Counted from the stretch's first letter, positions 27,348-39,914 are shown. The stretch: 64,000 bases of DNA from Roseateles hydrophilus (GCF_026712245.1 NZ_JAPPUY010000006.1:1-64000), one strand, 5' to 3'. Numbers and translations: made by a program. The notes: a model not told the origin generated them from the sequence alone.

Positions 27348-28151
27348 ATGTCCACGCCCAAGCGTTTCCCGGCCAGTCTGAAGCCGGCGGCCGCGCCCCA
27401 GCGGGAGCTGCTGATGCCGCAGCGCCACCTGCACCAGGCCACGCGCGACGCGGCCCGGTTGGCGCGGCCCAGTGGCACTGGCCTGGACGGCGGTGCCGTG
27501 CGGCGGCGCATGGTGGAGCGGCTGCGCGCCGAGGGCCAGTTCGATGAGCGCGTGCTGGCCGCGATGGCCGCCGTGCCGCGCCACGAATTCGTCGACAGCG
27601 CACTGGCCGCGCAGGCCTACGAAGACACGGCCCTGCCCATCGGCCATGGCCAGACCATCTCCAAGCCCTCCGTCGTGGCCCACATGCTGGGCCTGCTGAT
27701 GGCCGGCCCTTCGGCGCGTGAGCGCGGCTCGCTGGGGCGGGCGATGGAGATCGGCACCGGCTGCGGCTACCAGGCTGCCGTCATCGCGATGCTGGCGCGG
27801 CAGCTGACCTCCATCGAGCGCCTGCAGGGGCTGCACGACAAGGCCAGGCTCAACCTGCAGCGCATTGCGCTGCCGCGGGCGCCGCGGCTGGTCTGGGGTG
27901 ACGGGCGGGTGGGCCATGCGCCCAGCGGGCCGTTTGACAGCATCATCGCGGCGGCTGGCGGTGAAGACATCCCGCCCGCCTGGACCGAGCAGCTCGCGCC
28001 CGGCGGCCGGCTCATCGCGCCGACCTCGTCGGGTGGGCGCGGGCAGGTGCTGGTGGTGTTGGACCATGTGGTGGATGGGGGCGTCAGCCGCTGGCTGCGC
28101 AGCGAGCACGAGGCGGTGCTGTTCGTCCCCCTAAAATCCGGCGTCGTCTGA
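27348..28151 (+). CDS. pcm: protein-L-isoaspartate O-methyltransferase
   Basis: Pcm repairs damaged L-isoaspartyl residues in old proteins using S-adenosylmethionine. The 267-residue protein has AVPRHEFVDSALAAQAYEDTALPI, PIGHGQTISKPSVVAHML and the SAM motif AMEIGTGCGYQAAVIAMLA. An N-terminal extension of about 45 residues (KRFPASLKPAAAPQRELLM) is longer than in E. coli. It starts 4 bp after surE, so the two are cotranscribed. The upstream frame in this phase belongs to surE antisense sequence. Confidence 0.95.
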   Translation: MSTPKRFPASLKPAAAPQRELLMPQRHLHQATRDAARLARPSGTGLDGGAVRRRMVERLRAEGQFDERVLAAMAAVPRHEFVDSALAAQAYEDTALPIGHGQTISKPSVVAHMLGLLMAGPSARERGSLGRAMEIGTGCGYQAAVIAMLARQLTSIERLQGLHDKARLNLQRIALPRAPRLVWGDGRVGHAPSGPFDSIIAAAGGEDIPPAWTEQLAPGGRLIAPTSSGGRGQVLVVLDHVVDGGVSRWLRSEHEAVLFVPLKSGVV

Positions 28152-28209
28152 CGGGGCCGCTGGCGCACCGCGCCACACAATCCGGGTGGCCCCCAACGTG
28201 CCACTCACG

Positions 28210-29106
28210 ATGTCCCAACGCCTGCGCCTCCTGTCTGTCCTCGCCTCCTCGCTGCTGCTCAGCGCCTGCGTCTCGTCGCCCAAGAAGCCGGCTCCCGTCG
28301 AGGATCGCAACCCGCAGCCGGCACGCACGGCCGCGCCCGCATCCGCTCCGGTGCCGCCAGCACCGACGGCCCCTGAACCCAAGCCAGCCCCCGGCGCCGA
28401 GAATGCCGGCAAGCCGGGCTACTACACGGTCAAGCCGGGTGATGCGCTGATCCGCATCGCGCTGGACAACGGCCAGAGCTGGCGCGACGTCGCCAAGTGG
28501 AACAACCTGGAGAACCCCAACCGCATCGAGGTGGGCCAGGTGTTGCGTGTGGTGCCGCCTGGCGTGGATGCAGCCGCAGTCGCCGCCCGTCCGATCGCCA
28601 GCGCGCCTCGGGCCGAGGCCCGGCCGCTGGACGCCAAGCCCGCCGCAGCATCGGCCAGCGCGGCATCGAGCGCGGCGGTCACGGCGGCGAAGGAGCCGGC
28701 GGTCAAGGACAAGGACAAGGACAGTGCTGCGGACGATGACACGCTCGCCTGGGGGTGGCCGGTGGCCAATCCCGTCACCGCAGGCTTTGACGAACAGCGC
28801 AACAAGGGCCTGGACTTCGCTGGCAAGCCCGGTGATGCGGTGCTGGCGGTGGCCGACGGGCGCGTGGTTTACGCGGGTTCGGGCTTGCGTGGCTACGGCA
28901 ACTTGGTCATCATCAAACACAACAACACCTACCTGACAGCGTATGCCCACAACCGGGCGATGCTGGTCGAGCAGGACCAAGTGGTTCGCAAGGGCCAAAG
29001 GATTGCCGAGATGGGTTCCACCGAGAGCGATACCGTCAAGCTGCACTTCGAAGTGCGCAAGCTCGGCAAGCCTGTCGATCCGGCCAAGCTGTTGCCGGCG
29101 CGCTGA
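28210..29106 (+). CDS. nlpD: LysM/M23 lipoprotein NlpD, murein hydrolase activator
   Basis: A 298-residue outer-membrane lipoprotein. The signal ends LLLSAC with lipid-carrying Cys. A Pro/Ala-rich stretch leads to a LysM domain (about 75-118: [21 protein letters not shown]) and, after a linker with KDKDKD, a LytM/M23-like domain ([13 protein letters not shown] to the end). The catalytic His in the family pattern HxGxD is Asn here (NKGLDF), as in E. coli NlpD, so it should activate the amidase AmiC rather than cut murein. The ATG at 28210 follows an alternative GTG at 28186. Confidence 0.93.
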   Translation: MSQRLRLLSVLASSLLLSACVSSPKKPAPVEDRNPQPARTAAPASAPVPPAPTAPEPKPAPGAENAGKPGYYTVKPGDALIRIALDNGQSWRDVAKWNNLENPNRIEVGQVLRVVPPGVDAAAVAARPIASAPRAEARPLDAKPAAASASAASSAAVTAAKEPAVKDKDKDSAADDDTLAWGWPVANPVTAGFDEQRNKGLDFAGKPGDAVLAVADGRVVYAGSGLRGYGNLVIIKHNNTYLTAYAHNRAMLVEQDQVVRKGQRIAEMGSTESDTVKLHFEVRKLGKPVDPAKLLPAR

Positions 29107-29150
29107 GTCGACCGCTCAGCATCCCAGCACTCCGGGCCAGCGATCACGTC

Positions 29151-30164
29151 ATGAAACGCGCTGCGCCCACCCTGCCGAACGGCCGCGATGGCCATGCCGG
29201 TGCGGTGCACGAGCCCGCCGTGATGCTCGCCATGAATGGCGACACCGAGTCCGGCGCCGAGGCTCCCGACGAGGACGCGCAGGCGCTGCGCAACGGGAGC
29301 AACCATGAGGTCGAGCTGGGTAACGCGCTGCAGGCCTACCTGCGCGACATCCGTCGCACGCCACTGTTGACCCCGCAGGAGGAGTTCGAGACGGCCACGG
29401 CTGCGCGTGCCGGTGATTTCCAGGCGCGCCAGGCCATGATCGAGCACAACCTGCGGCTCGTCGTCAGCATCGCCAAGAACTACCTGGGCCGTGGCCTGCC
29501 GATGAGTGACCTCATCGAGGAAGGCAACCTCGGCCTGATGCACGCCATCGGCAAGTTCGAGCCGGAGCGGGGCTTCCGCTTCTCCACTTATTCCAGCTGG
29601 TGGATTCGCCAGAGCATCGAGCGTGCGCTGATGCACCAGGCCCGTCTTGTGCGGCTGCCCGTGCACATCGTGCGCGAGCTCAACCAGGTGCTGAAGGCGC
29701 GCCGCGCGCTGGAGGCGCTGCAGAGCGCGCAGGGGGCAGAAGGGCGCGTGCGCGCCGAGGACGTGGCGCAGGCGCTGGGCCGGCCTGTCGATGAGGTGGC
29801 CGAGTTGCTGGCGTATGCCGAGCAGCCCAGCTCACTGGATTCGCCGGTGGACCGCAACGGCGAGGGGGGCGAGTCCATGGTCGACCTCGTCGCCGACGAT
29901 CAAGCGGTTGACCCGATGGGGCTGCGGCTGTCGCATGAGGTTGAGGAATTGCTGCAGCACGGCCTGGCCAGCCTGAGCGACCGCGAGCGCGAGGTGCTGG
30001 CTGGGCGCTACGGTTTGTCCGACCGCGAGCCCGAGACGCTGGACGTGCTGGCCATCCGCCTGAAGCTGACGCGGGAGCGCATCCGCCAGATCCAGATCGA
30101 GGCGCTGGCCAAGCTCAAGCGCAACATGATGCGGCACGGCGTCGACCGCGACAGCATCTTCTAG
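29151..30164 (+). CDS. rpoS: RNA polymerase sigma factor RpoS
   Basis: Stationary-phase/general stress sigma factor, 337 residues. Region 1.2 is [20 protein letters not shown], region 2 has [19 protein letters not shown] with [18 protein letters not shown], region 3 has [13 protein letters not shown], and region 4 has [13 protein letters not shown] with [19 protein letters not shown]. The N-terminal 45 residues are variable. Its position behind nlpD suggests the rpoS promoter lies in or near nlpD, as in enterobacteria. A 5' untranslated region of at least 44 bases is possible between nlpD and the ATG. Confidence 0.97.
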   Translation: MKRAAPTLPNGRDGHAGAVHEPAVMLAMNGDTESGAEAPDEDAQALRNGSNHEVELGNALQAYLRDIRRTPLLTPQEEFETATAARAGDFQARQAMIEHNLRLVVSIAKNYLGRGLPMSDLIEEGNLGLMHAIGKFEPERGFRFSTYSSWWIRQSIERALMHQARLVRLPVHIVRELNQVLKARRALEALQSAQGAEGRVRAEDVAQALGRPVDEVAELLAYAEQPSSLDSPVDRNGEGGESMVDLVADDQAVDPMGLRLSHEVEELLQHGLASLSDREREVLAGRYGLSDREPETLDVLAIRLKLTRERIRQIQIEALAKLKRNMMRHGVDRDSIF

Positions 30165-30198
30165 CGCCATCGAGCTCAGCCGGGATAATCCCGGCCCT

Positions 30199-31551
30199 AT
30201 GACTCAGACAACGGAATGGCTCAAGGTCGAAAGCATCGAGCTTGAAGCGCAGGGCGTGGCGCACAACGCCGAAGGCAAGGTGGTGTTCATCGACGGCGCC
30301 TTGCCGGGCGAGATCGTCAAGGCGCAGATTGCCCGCCGCAAGAACAACTGGGAGCAGGGCCAGCTCACCGAGATCAAGAAGGAAAGCCCGCTGCGCGTGA
30401 CGCCGGGCTGCCCGCATTTCGGCCTGCACGCGGGTGCCTGCGGCGGCTGCAAGATGCAGCACCTGCAGGCCGGCGCGCAGGTGGCCGTGAAGCAGCGTGT
30501 CGTGGAAGACCAGCTGTGGCATTTGGGCAAGGTGAGACCCGAGGTGCTGCTGCGGCCCATCGAAGGCCCGACCTGGGGCTACCGCTACCGCGCGCGCTTC
30601 TCGGTGCGCTACGTGCAGAAGAAGGGCGTCGTGCTGATCGGCTTCCACGAGCGCAAGAGCCGCTACGTGGCCGACATGCAGGTCTGCAAGGTCGTGCCCA
30701 AGGTGGTCAGCGACCTGCTGATGCCGCTGCGCGAGCTGATTGCCAGCATGGCCGAGCGCGATCGGCTGCCGCAGATCGAGCTGGCGATGGGCGATGAGGT
30801 CATCGCGCTGGTGCTGCGCCACCTGAACCCGCTGCCAGACGGCGACATCGCGCTGCTGCGCGCGTTCGCCGCCGAGCATGGCGTGCAGTGGTGGTTGCAA
30901 CCCAAGGGACCGGACACCGTCAAGCTGCTGGATGAAGGCGGCGCGCAACTGGCCTACCGCCTACCCGAGTTCGGCGTGACCATGCCGTTCAAGCCGACCG
31001 ACTTCACGCAGGTGAACCCGCACATCAACGCGGCGCTGGTGGGCCGCGCGCTTCGGTTGCTGGCAGTGCAGAAGGACGACCGTGTCATCGACTGGTTCTG
31101 CGGCCTGGGCAACTTCACGCTGCCGCTGGCCACGCAGGCGCGTGAGGTGCTGGGCATCGAAGGCAGCGAGACGCTGGTGCAGCGCTCGCGCGAGAACGCC
31201 GCGGCCAACGGCCTGGCGCACAAGACCAGCTTCGTCGCGCGCAACCTGTTCGACATGACGCCCGAGCTGCTGGCGCTGGACGGCACGGCCGACCGCTGGC
31301 TCATCGATCCGCCGCGTGAGGGCGCGTTCGCGCTGGCCAAGGCGGTGGCCGACATTGCCCAGGACCCGTCGCTCGCGCCCGGCTGGGTGGCGCCCAAGCG
31401 CATCGTCTACGTCAGCTGCAACCCAGCCACGCTGGCGCGCGATGCTGGCCTGCTGGTCAACGTGGCGGGCTATCGCTGCACGGCGGCCAGTGCGGTCAAC
31501 ATGTTTCCGCACACGGCTCACGTGGAGAGCATTGCGGTCTTTGACCGTTGA
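30199..31551 (+). CDS. rlmD: 23S rRNA (uracil-1939-C5)-methyltransferase RlmD
   Basis: RlmD methylates U1939 of 23S rRNA. The 450-residue protein has an N-terminal TRAM domain (about 5-60), the Fe-S cluster cysteines in [19 protein letters not shown], the SAM-binding [30 protein letters not shown] and the catalytic Cys in [13 protein letters not shown]. All expected motifs of the TrmA/RlmC/RlmD family are in place. It follows rpoS after 34 bp and ends the block. Its stop is followed directly by a small palindrome and a GC-rich hairpin. Confidence 0.95.
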   Translation: MTQTTEWLKVESIELEAQGVAHNAEGKVVFIDGALPGEIVKAQIARRKNNWEQGQLTEIKKESPLRVTPGCPHFGLHAGACGGCKMQHLQAGAQVAVKQRVVEDQLWHLGKVRPEVLLRPIEGPTWGYRYRARFSVRYVQKKGVVLIGFHERKSRYVADMQVCKVVPKVVSDLLMPLRELIASMAERDRLPQIELAMGDEVIALVLRHLNPLPDGDIALLRAFAAEHGVQWWLQPKGPDTVKLLDEGGAQLAYRLPEFGVTMPFKPTDFTQVNPHINAALVGRALRLLAVQKDDRVIDWFCGLGNFTLPLATQAREVLGIEGSETLVQRSRENAAANGLAHKTSFVARNLFDMTPELLALDGTADRWLIDPPREGAFALAKAVADIAQDPSLAPGWVAPKRIVYVSCNPATLARDAGLLVNVAGYRCTAASAVNMFPHTAHVESIAVFDR

Positions 31552-31553
31552 CG

Positions 31554-31564
31554 GTTTAGTAAAC
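31554..31564. repeat. short palindrome GTTTA-G-TAAAC
   Basis: An 11-bp perfect palindrome lies within 13 bases after the rlmD stop. Half of it (GTTTAG) recurs in the inverted repeat at 31626-31663, so both may be bound by the same regulator in front of the glycosidase gene. No factor can be named. Confidence 0.4.
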
Positions 31565-31584
31565 ATGGCTGCGTGACGCTCGCG

Positions 31585-31602
31585 CCCCGGGTCAACCCGG
31601 GG
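31585..31602 (+). terminator. GC hairpin after rlmD
   Basis: CCCCGGG and CCCGGGG form a 7-bp stem around TCAA. No T run follows, so it is only a weak candidate for a terminator of rlmD. Confidence 0.35.
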
Positions 31603-31625
31603 AGTCGGGCGTTCGGTTGTGCGGA

Positions 31626-31663
31626 AGAATGAATAAACAGGTGAATTTTGTTTAGTTCATTCT
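31626..31663. promoter_or_regulatory. inverted repeat upstream of the GH5 gene
   Basis: The arms AGAATGAATAAACA (31626-31639) and TGTTTAGTTCATTCT (31649-31663) pair with one unpaired base. The region is AT-rich in an otherwise GC-rich genome and sits 63 bases before the glycosidase start codon. It fits an operator or a weak RNA hairpin; no T run follows. Confidence 0.55.
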
Positions 31664-31726
31664 GCCGAGTGTTGGTGCCACGCAAGCGCCGCACCGGCGC
31701 CATCCCACGGAGACAAGAGGCTGGCC

Positions 31727-33241
31727 ATGTTGCAAACCCACCTTCCGCGCCTGCTCGGCGCTGCCTGCCTGGCGCTCAGCCTGGCTTCCACCGCGCTGGC
31801 GCAGGGTGCGGCCCTGCCGGCGCAGGCGCTCAAACGCGGCGTCAATGTGCTGGGCTATGACCCGATCTGGAAGGAGCCGGCCAAGGCGCGCTTCCAGATG
31901 CGGCACTTGCAGGCCATCCGCGACGGCGGCTTTGACCATGTGCGGGTGAACCTGCATGCCTTCGAGCACATGGATGCCTCCGGCCAGTTGCCGGCAAGCT
32001 GGTTCAAGCAGCTCGACGAGGTGCTGGCCGCATCGCTGAATGCAGGCCTGCAGGTCATCATCGACCAGCACAACTTCATGGACTGCGCCAAGGCCATTGA
32101 CACCTGCCGCAGCAGGCTCAAGGCCTTCTGGCGCCAGGTGGCGCCGCGCTACAAGGACGCGCCGGACGGCGTGCTTTTCGAGATCCTGAACGAGCCCAAT
32201 GGTGCCGCCGACCCGCTGTGGAACGACATCCTGGCGGAGAACCTGCAGATCATCCGCGAGACCAATCCGAAGCGTCGCGTCGTCGTCGGGCCTAAGTTCT
32301 GGAACTCGATGGATCACCTTGACAGCCTCAAGCTGCCCGAGGCCGATCGCAACCTGGTCGTGACCTTCCACTACTACTCGCCGTTTCCGTTCACGCATCA
32401 GGGCGCGAGCTGGGTGGAGGAGTTCAAGAACACCTCTGGCATCACCTGGGGCAGTGCTGCCGAGCGCGAGCAGATTGGCAAGGACTTCGACAAGGTCAAG
32501 GCCTGGGCACAGAAGCATGGCCGGCCCATTCTGCTGGGTGAGTTCGGCGCGCTGGAGACCGGCGCGCTCGCGCACCGCGTGGCGTGGACGTCGACCGTCG
32601 CCCGCGCGGCCGAGGCGCGCGGCTTTGGTTGGAGCTACTGGCAGTTTGATTCGGATTTCATCGTCTGGGACATGAAGGCGGATGGCTGGTTCAAGCCCAT
32701 CCTGAATGCGCTCATTCCGTCGCCGGGCGCGCCGGCTCCGGCGGCCACGGCTGCCCGCAGCAGCGATCCGGCCTTGGACCACCTCATCAACGTGAACAAG
32801 GTGACTGCCTGGTCGGTGTACGGTGACGGCCAGTCCACCCAGCAGGTGGCCTGCGAGGCGGCCGGCAAGGCATGCCTGCGCGTTGCGCTGCAGGGCAAGC
32901 GGGCCAATGCCTGGGACATCGGCGCCATCGCTCCTGTCACTGGCGACATCCGCAAGGGTGACAAGCTGCAGGTGCTGATGTGGGCGCGGCTGGATACCGA
33001 CGACGCCAAGGCTCAGGTGCAGGTGCCGGTGGCGTTGCAACTTGGCGCGCCGCCCTATACAGCCGTGCTGTCAGGGCAGGCTGTGTTGACGAGCAAGCTG
33101 GAGCCGGTGGTGTTCAGTGGCACCGCGCAAGTCGATCAGCCGGCTGGCACGGTGAGCCTGTCGGTGCAGATCGGCCAGGTTGGTCAGCCGCTGATGCTGA
33201 GTGCGCCATTCGTGCTGCGCAACTACACGCCGGGCAAGTGA
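31727..33241 (+). CDS. secreted GH5 family glycoside hydrolase (cellulase-type)
   Basis: A 504-residue exported enzyme. Residues 1-25 are a signal peptide (ending STALA). The GH5 catalytic domain (about 35-335) has the acid/base Glu in FEILNEPNG and the nucleophile Glu in ILLGEFGALETG, with NVLGYDPIWKEPAKARFQ near the start and FHYYSPFPFTHQG in the barrel. After a Pro/Ala linker (SPGAPAPAATAARS) a second domain of about 150 residues is beta-rich and probably binds carbohydrate (CBM4/9-like). The substrate is likely a beta-glucan, but this is not shown by sequence. It is a single-gene unit. Confidence 0.9.
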   Translation: MLQTHLPRLLGAACLALSLASTALAQGAALPAQALKRGVNVLGYDPIWKEPAKARFQMRHLQAIRDGGFDHVRVNLHAFEHMDASGQLPASWFKQLDEVLAASLNAGLQVIIDQHNFMDCAKAIDTCRSRLKAFWRQVAPRYKDAPDGVLFEILNEPNGAADPLWNDILAENLQIIRETNPKRRVVVGPKFWNSMDHLDSLKLPEADRNLVVTFHYYSPFPFTHQGASWVEEFKNTSGITWGSAAEREQIGKDFDKVKAWAQKHGRPILLGEFGALETGALAHRVAWTSTVARAAEARGFGWSYWQFDSDFIVWDMKADGWFKPILNALIPSPGAPAPAATAARSSDPALDHLINVNKVTAWSVYGDGQSTQQVACEAAGKACLRVALQGKRANAWDIGAIAPVTGDIRKGDKLQVLMWARLDTDDAKAQVQVPVALQLGAPPYTAVLSGQAVLTSKLEPVVFSGTAQVDQPAGTVSLSVQIGQVGQPLMLSAPFVLRNYTPGK

Positions 33242-33300
33242 TGCGCGTGGCCAGTGCGCCTGCTGCTGCATCGTCAGCGTGGGCGGCGCGCTGCATACAA

Positions 33301-33329
33301 AAAAAAGGCGGCCACTGGCCGCCTTTTGT
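33301..33329. terminator. bidirectional terminator between GH5 and BI-1 genes
   Basis: AAAAGGCGGCC and GGCCGCCTTTT form an 11-bp stem around ACT, with an A run before and a T run after it, so it can stop both convergent genes. Confidence 0.9.
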
Positions 33330-33348
33330 CCTTCGGTCGTGGTGTCGA

Positions 33349-34041
33349 TCAATCGCGTTCGCCGCCGAAGATGCCCAGCAGCGACAGCAGGCTCTGGAAT
33401 ACGTTGTAGATGTCCAGGTAGATGGCCAGTGTGGCGCTGATGTAGTTGGTCTCGCCGCCGTCCAGCACGCGCTTGATGTCATACAGCATGAAGGCCGAGA
33501 AGATCGCCATGGACATCACCAGCAGCGTCAGCAGCAGGGCCGAGGACTGCAGGAAGATGTTGGCGATGCCCGCCACCATCAGGATGATCGCGCCGACGAA
33601 CAGGAACTTGCCCATGCTCGACAGGTCGCGCTTGATGACGGTGGCCAGCGTGGCCATCGCGAAGAAGATGGCGCCGGTGCCGCCGAACGCGGTCATGATC
33701 AGGCTGGCGCCGTTGCGATAGCCCAGGATCTGGGCAATCAGGCGTGACAGCATCAGGCCCATGAAGAACGTGAAGCCCAGCAGTGACACCACGCCCATGG
33801 CGCTGTTCTTGGTTTTCTCGACCAGGAACATCAGGCCGAAGGCGCCGACGAAAAACACGAGGGTGCTGATGCCGAAGCCCAGGCTGGCCATGAAGCCGGT
33901 GCTGACGCCGATCCAGGCGCCCAGCACGGTCGGGACCATGGACAGGGCCAGCAGCCAGTACGTGTTGCGCAGTACGCGCTGACGGTCGACGGCAAGGCCC
34001 GGGGCGGCGTAGCCGTAGTGGGTTTGCATGCTTTCGTTCAT
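33349..34041 (-). CDS. Bax inhibitor-1/YccA family membrane protein
   Basis: A 230-residue inner-membrane protein with about seven hydrophobic segments. Family features are the start of the first helix RVLRNTYWLLALSMVPTVLG, MGVVSLLGFTFFMGLMLSRL, and the C-terminal GETNYISATLAIYLDIYNVFQSLLSLLG with conserved Asp residues of the calcium-leak core. In E. coli YccA modulates FtsH; YbhL is a relative. A good ribosome-binding site GGAGGT precedes the ATG. ftsH lies 8 kb away in this window but is not linked. Confidence 0.92.
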   Translation of the reverse strand: MNESMQTHYGYAAPGLAVDRQRVLRNTYWLLALSMVPTVLGAWIGVSTGFMASLGFGISTLVFFVGAFGLMFLVEKTKNSAMGVVSLLGFTFFMGLMLSRLIAQILGYRNGASLIMTAFGGTGAIFFAMATLATVIKRDLSSMGKFLFVGAIILMVAGIANIFLQSSALLLTLLVMSMAIFSAFMLYDIKRVLDGGETNYISATLAIYLDIYNVFQSLLSLLGIFGGERD

Positions 34042-34133
34042 GAGAGACCTCCGAGGGGCGAATGGGAAACCGCGCGGATTTTAGGGCGCTGCTGGCGGGC
34101 TACATTGGGGGCCGACCCTTTGAAAGCAAGGCC

Positions 34134-34535
34134 ATGAAACAGCAAGCCCAACTCGAACTCTCCGACGTCAAGCGCATCGCCGCCGCCGCCGAAGCCCATG
34201 CCCTGTCCAAGGGCTGGGCCGTGTCCATCGCCATCGTCGACGCGGGCGGCCATCTGCTGTGGCTGCAGCGCCTGGATGGCGCCTCGCCCAGTTCTGCCAT
34301 GTTCGCGCCGGCCAAGGCGCACACGTCGGCGCTGGGGCGCCGCGAGTCCAAGGTCTACGAGGACATGATCAACGGCGGCCGCGTGTCCTTCCTGAGCGTG
34401 CCCGGCATGTACGGCACGCTGGAAGGCGGTGTGCCCATCCTCGTCGATGGGCAGGTCGTCGGTGCGGTGGGCGTCAGCGGCGTCAAGTCCAGCGAGGACG
34501 CGGAGATCGCCAAGGCCGGTATCGCGGCACTTTGA
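34134..34535 (+). CDS. HbpS/GlcG-like haem-binding family protein
   Basis: A 133-residue protein of the HbpS/GlcG (PF03928) family. Its start MKQQAQLELSDVKRIAAAAE, the strand AVSIAIVDAGGHLLWLQRLDG and the closing PILVDGQVVGAVGVSGVKSSEDAEIA define it. Members bind haem or small acids, but the role is mostly unknown; glycolate and redox links exist in a few organisms. The ATG at 34134 follows a longer open frame from 34062 that does not look conserved. It is divergent from the BI-1 gene. Confidence 0.85.
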   Translation: MKQQAQLELSDVKRIAAAAEAHALSKGWAVSIAIVDAGGHLLWLQRLDGASPSSAMFAPAKAHTSALGRRESKVYEDMINGGRVSFLSVPGMYGTLEGGVPILVDGQVVGAVGVSGVKSSEDAEIAKAGIAAL

Positions 34536-34592
34536 GGCGTCACGAAGCCGTCGCAGAGTGGACACGAAGCCTCCGTACTAACCCGGGTCGGC

Positions 34593-34598
34593 TATACT
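34593..34598 (+). promoter_or_regulatory. -10 element of the carA promoter
   Basis: TATACT lies 5 bases ahead of the first hairpin of the carA leader. The expected transcript start is around 34603-34606, giving a leader of about 110 bases. The -35 region is poor, so the promoter may be activated or weak. Confidence 0.55.
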
Positions 34599-34602
34599 CG
34601 AT

Positions 34603-34694
34603 GGGTTTACCTGAACCCTACGCTGCCCGGCGCCAAAACCCTTCGGTTTCAACAAGTTGACCCGTCGTTCTGACGGGTTGATGCTGGGCACGCG
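34603..34694 (+). ncRNA. candidate structured carA leader RNA
   Basis: The leader can form four helices. P0 is GGGTT/AACCC (34603-34607 with 34614-34618). P1 pairs 34621-34631 (CGCTGCCCGGC) with 34683-34694 (GCTGGGCACGCG), ten Watson-Crick pairs and one G-T with one bulged C. Within P1 lie P2 (AAACC/GGTTT, 34636-34640 with 34645-34649) and P3 (ACCCGTC/GACGGGT, 34660-34666 with 34672-34678, extendable by G-T pairs). P1, P2 and P3 make a three-way junction. P1 ends 21 bases before the GTG start of carA. No T run follows, so control, if any, would act on translation. Whether any Rfam family matches is not known to me. Confidence 0.5.
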
Positions 34695-34715
34695 ATCCAC
34701 TTGCGGAGACCCTTT

Positions 34716-35876
34716 GTGCTGACCGACCTGCTCCATCCCCCTCAAGCAATCCTGGCTCTGGCGGATGGGACGGTGTTCCGAGGTCAGTCCATCGGCGCGA
34801 CCGGCCAGACGGTCGGCGAAGTGGTGTTCAACACCTCGCTGACCGGCTACCAGGAAATCCTGACCGACCCCAGCTACTGCCGTCAGATCGTCACGCTGAC
34901 GTATCCGCACATCGGCAGCTACGGCGTGAGCCCGGAGGACGTCGAGTCGTCCAAGGTGTATGCCGCGGGTCTGGTGGTCAAAGACCTGCCCGTCCGTGCT
35001 TCCAATTTCCGCGCGAACCAGACGCTGGACGCGTACCTGCGTGAGCAGGGCACGGTGGCCATCGCGGGCCTGGACACGCGTCGCCTGACCCGCATCCTGC
35101 GCACGACCGGCGCCCAAAACGGCTGCATCCTGGCCCTGGCGGCGGGCGAAGCGGTCACGCAGGCGCACGTCGACGCCGCAGTGGCCGCAGCCAAGGCTGC
35201 GCCGTCGATGGCGGGCCTGGACCTGGCCAAGGTCGTCAGCCGCAGCGAGCGCGAGGTCTGGACCCAGAGCGAATGGAAGCTGGGCAGCGGCTACGGCGCG
35301 CAAACCGCGCCGAAGTTCCACGTCGTGGCCTACGACTTCGGCGTCAAGCACAACATCCTGCGCATGCTGGCCGAGCGCGGCTGCAAGGTCACGGTGGTGC
35401 CGGCTCAAACGCCGGCGGCCGACGTGCTCGCGCTGAACCCGGATGGCATCTTCCTGTCCAACGGCCCTGGCGACCCGGAGCCGTGCGACTACGCCATCCA
35501 GGCCACCGCCACCCTGATCGAGTCCGGCATTCCGGTGTTTGGCATCTGCCTGGGTCACCAGATCCTGGCGCTGGCCTCCGGCGCCAAGACCTTCAAGATG
35601 AAGTTCGGCCACCACGGTGCCAACCACCCGGTGAAGGACCTGGACAGCGGCCGCGTGGGCATCACCAGCCAGAACCACGGCTTCGCGGTGGACCCCGACA
35701 CGCTGCCGGCCCACCTGCGCGCCACGCACATCAGCCTGTTTGACGGCACGCTACAGGGCATCGCGCGCACCGACAAGCCGGCCTTCAGCTTCCAGGGTCA
35801 CCCGGAGGCCAGCCCCGGCCCGCACGACATTGCCTACCTGTTCGACCGCTTCATCGGCCTGATGTCCAAGGCCTGA
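34716..35876 (+). CDS. carA: carbamoyl-phosphate synthase small subunit (glutaminase)
   Basis: CarA splits glutamine and passes ammonia to CarB for carbamoyl phosphate, the start of pyrimidine and arginine synthesis. From the GTG at 34716 it has 386 residues. The N-terminal domain reads [17 protein letters not shown] and [14 protein letters not shown]. The class I glutaminase domain has [10 protein letters not shown], the nucleophile Cys in [12 protein letters not shown], and the His and Glu in [20 protein letters not shown] lies 7 bases before the GTG; an alternative TTG at 34701 lies inside that region and is less likely. The lysE gene is 10 bp downstream. Confidence 0.96.
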   Translation: MLTDLLHPPQAILALADGTVFRGQSIGATGQTVGEVVFNTSLTGYQEILTDPSYCRQIVTLTYPHIGSYGVSPEDVESSKVYAAGLVVKDLPVRASNFRANQTLDAYLREQGTVAIAGLDTRRLTRILRTTGAQNGCILALAAGEAVTQAHVDAAVAAAKAAPSMAGLDLAKVVSRSEREVWTQSEWKLGSGYGAQTAPKFHVVAYDFGVKHNILRMLAERGCKVTVVPAQTPAADVLALNPDGIFLSNGPGDPEPCDYAIQATATLIESGIPVFGICLGHQILALASGAKTFKMKFGHHGANHPVKDLDSGRVGITSQNHGFAVDPDTLPAHLRATHISLFDGTLQGIARTDKPAFSFQGHPEASPGPHDIAYLFDRFIGLMSKA

Positions 35877-35886
35877 GGGCGCGCAG

Positions 35887-36528
35887 ATGTTCGGCATCAC
35901 CGACCTCGGCACCTACCTCGCAGCGGCGATCTTCATCATCCTGCTGCCGGGGCCCAATTCGCTGTACGTGCTGTCCGTGGCCGCGCAGCGCGGTGTGCGC
36001 GCCGGCTACACGGCTGCGTGCGGCGTGTTCGTCGGCGACACGGTGCTGATGACGGCGGCCGCGGCCGGCGGGGCCTCGCTGCTGATGGCCAGCCCGCAGA
36101 TCTTCTTCGTCGTGAAGATGGTCGGCGCGGCCTACCTGGCCTGGCTGGGCGTGCAGCTGCTGCGCGGTGGTGTGAAGAGCTGGCGCGGTGAACCGCAGGC
36201 CGCGGACGCGCCGCGCGTGGTGGGCGCTGCGCAGCCCTTCAAGAAAGCGCTGGTCGTCAGCCTGTTGAACCCCAAGGCCATCGCCTTCCTGTTGTCGTTC
36301 TTCATTCAGTTCGTCGATTCGGCCTACCCGCATCCCGCGCTGACCTTCCTGATCCTGGGTTCCATCATCCAGGTGCTGAGCTTTGTCTATCTCTCGACGC
36401 TGATCTTTGCCGGCGCCCGCCTTGCGGCGGCCTTCCGTGCGCGGCGTCGACTCTCGGGCGCCGCCAATGCCGGCGTCGGAGCCCTTTTCGTTGGATTCGG
36501 GGCCAAGCTGGCCACGGCCACCCTCTAA
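35887..36528 (+). CDS. LysE/RhtB family amino-acid exporter
   Basis: A 213-residue membrane protein with about six hydrophobic segments, belonging to the LysE/RhtB superfamily of efflux proteins. The family signature is in LPGPNSLYVLSVAAQRGVRAG, with MVGAAYLAWLGVQLLRGG and LLNPKAIAFLLSFFIQF. The exported compound is not known; amino acids such as leucine or homoserine are exported by relatives. It stands between carA (10 bp) and carB (24 bp) and is surely cotranscribed with them. Confidence 0.92.
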   Translation: MFGITDLGTYLAAAIFIILLPGPNSLYVLSVAAQRGVRAGYTAACGVFVGDTVLMTAAAAGGASLLMASPQIFFVVKMVGAAYLAWLGVQLLRGGVKSWRGEPQAADAPRVVGAAQPFKKALVVSLLNPKAIAFLLSFFIQFVDSAYPHPALTFLILGSIIQVLSFVYLSTLIFAGARLAAAFRARRRLSGAANAGVGALFVGFGAKLATATL

Positions 36529-36552
36529 AAAGTTCCAAGAGCGCAGACCGCC

Positions 36553-39828
<3,276 letters not shown>

Positions 39829-39850
39829 ACTCCGCGACCACTGATTCCGC

Positions 39851-39895
39851 CGCCGCCGTCCGGGCTCTCCGGATCGCAGCGGCGGTCTCTTTTTT
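39851..39895 (+). terminator. terminator after carB
   Basis: An inner stem TCCGG/CCGGA and an outer GC-rich stem (CGCCGC/GCGGCG) are followed by TCTCTTTTTT. It lies between carB and greA, so greA needs its own promoter or read-through. Confidence 0.75.
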
Positions 39896-39914
39896 GCCTG
39901 ACCCTGATAGAGCT

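Noticed and set aside
34641-34680. Rho-independent attenuator in the carA leader
   Set aside because: The P3 stem is stable but no T run follows it or P1, so a classical terminator is not supported.
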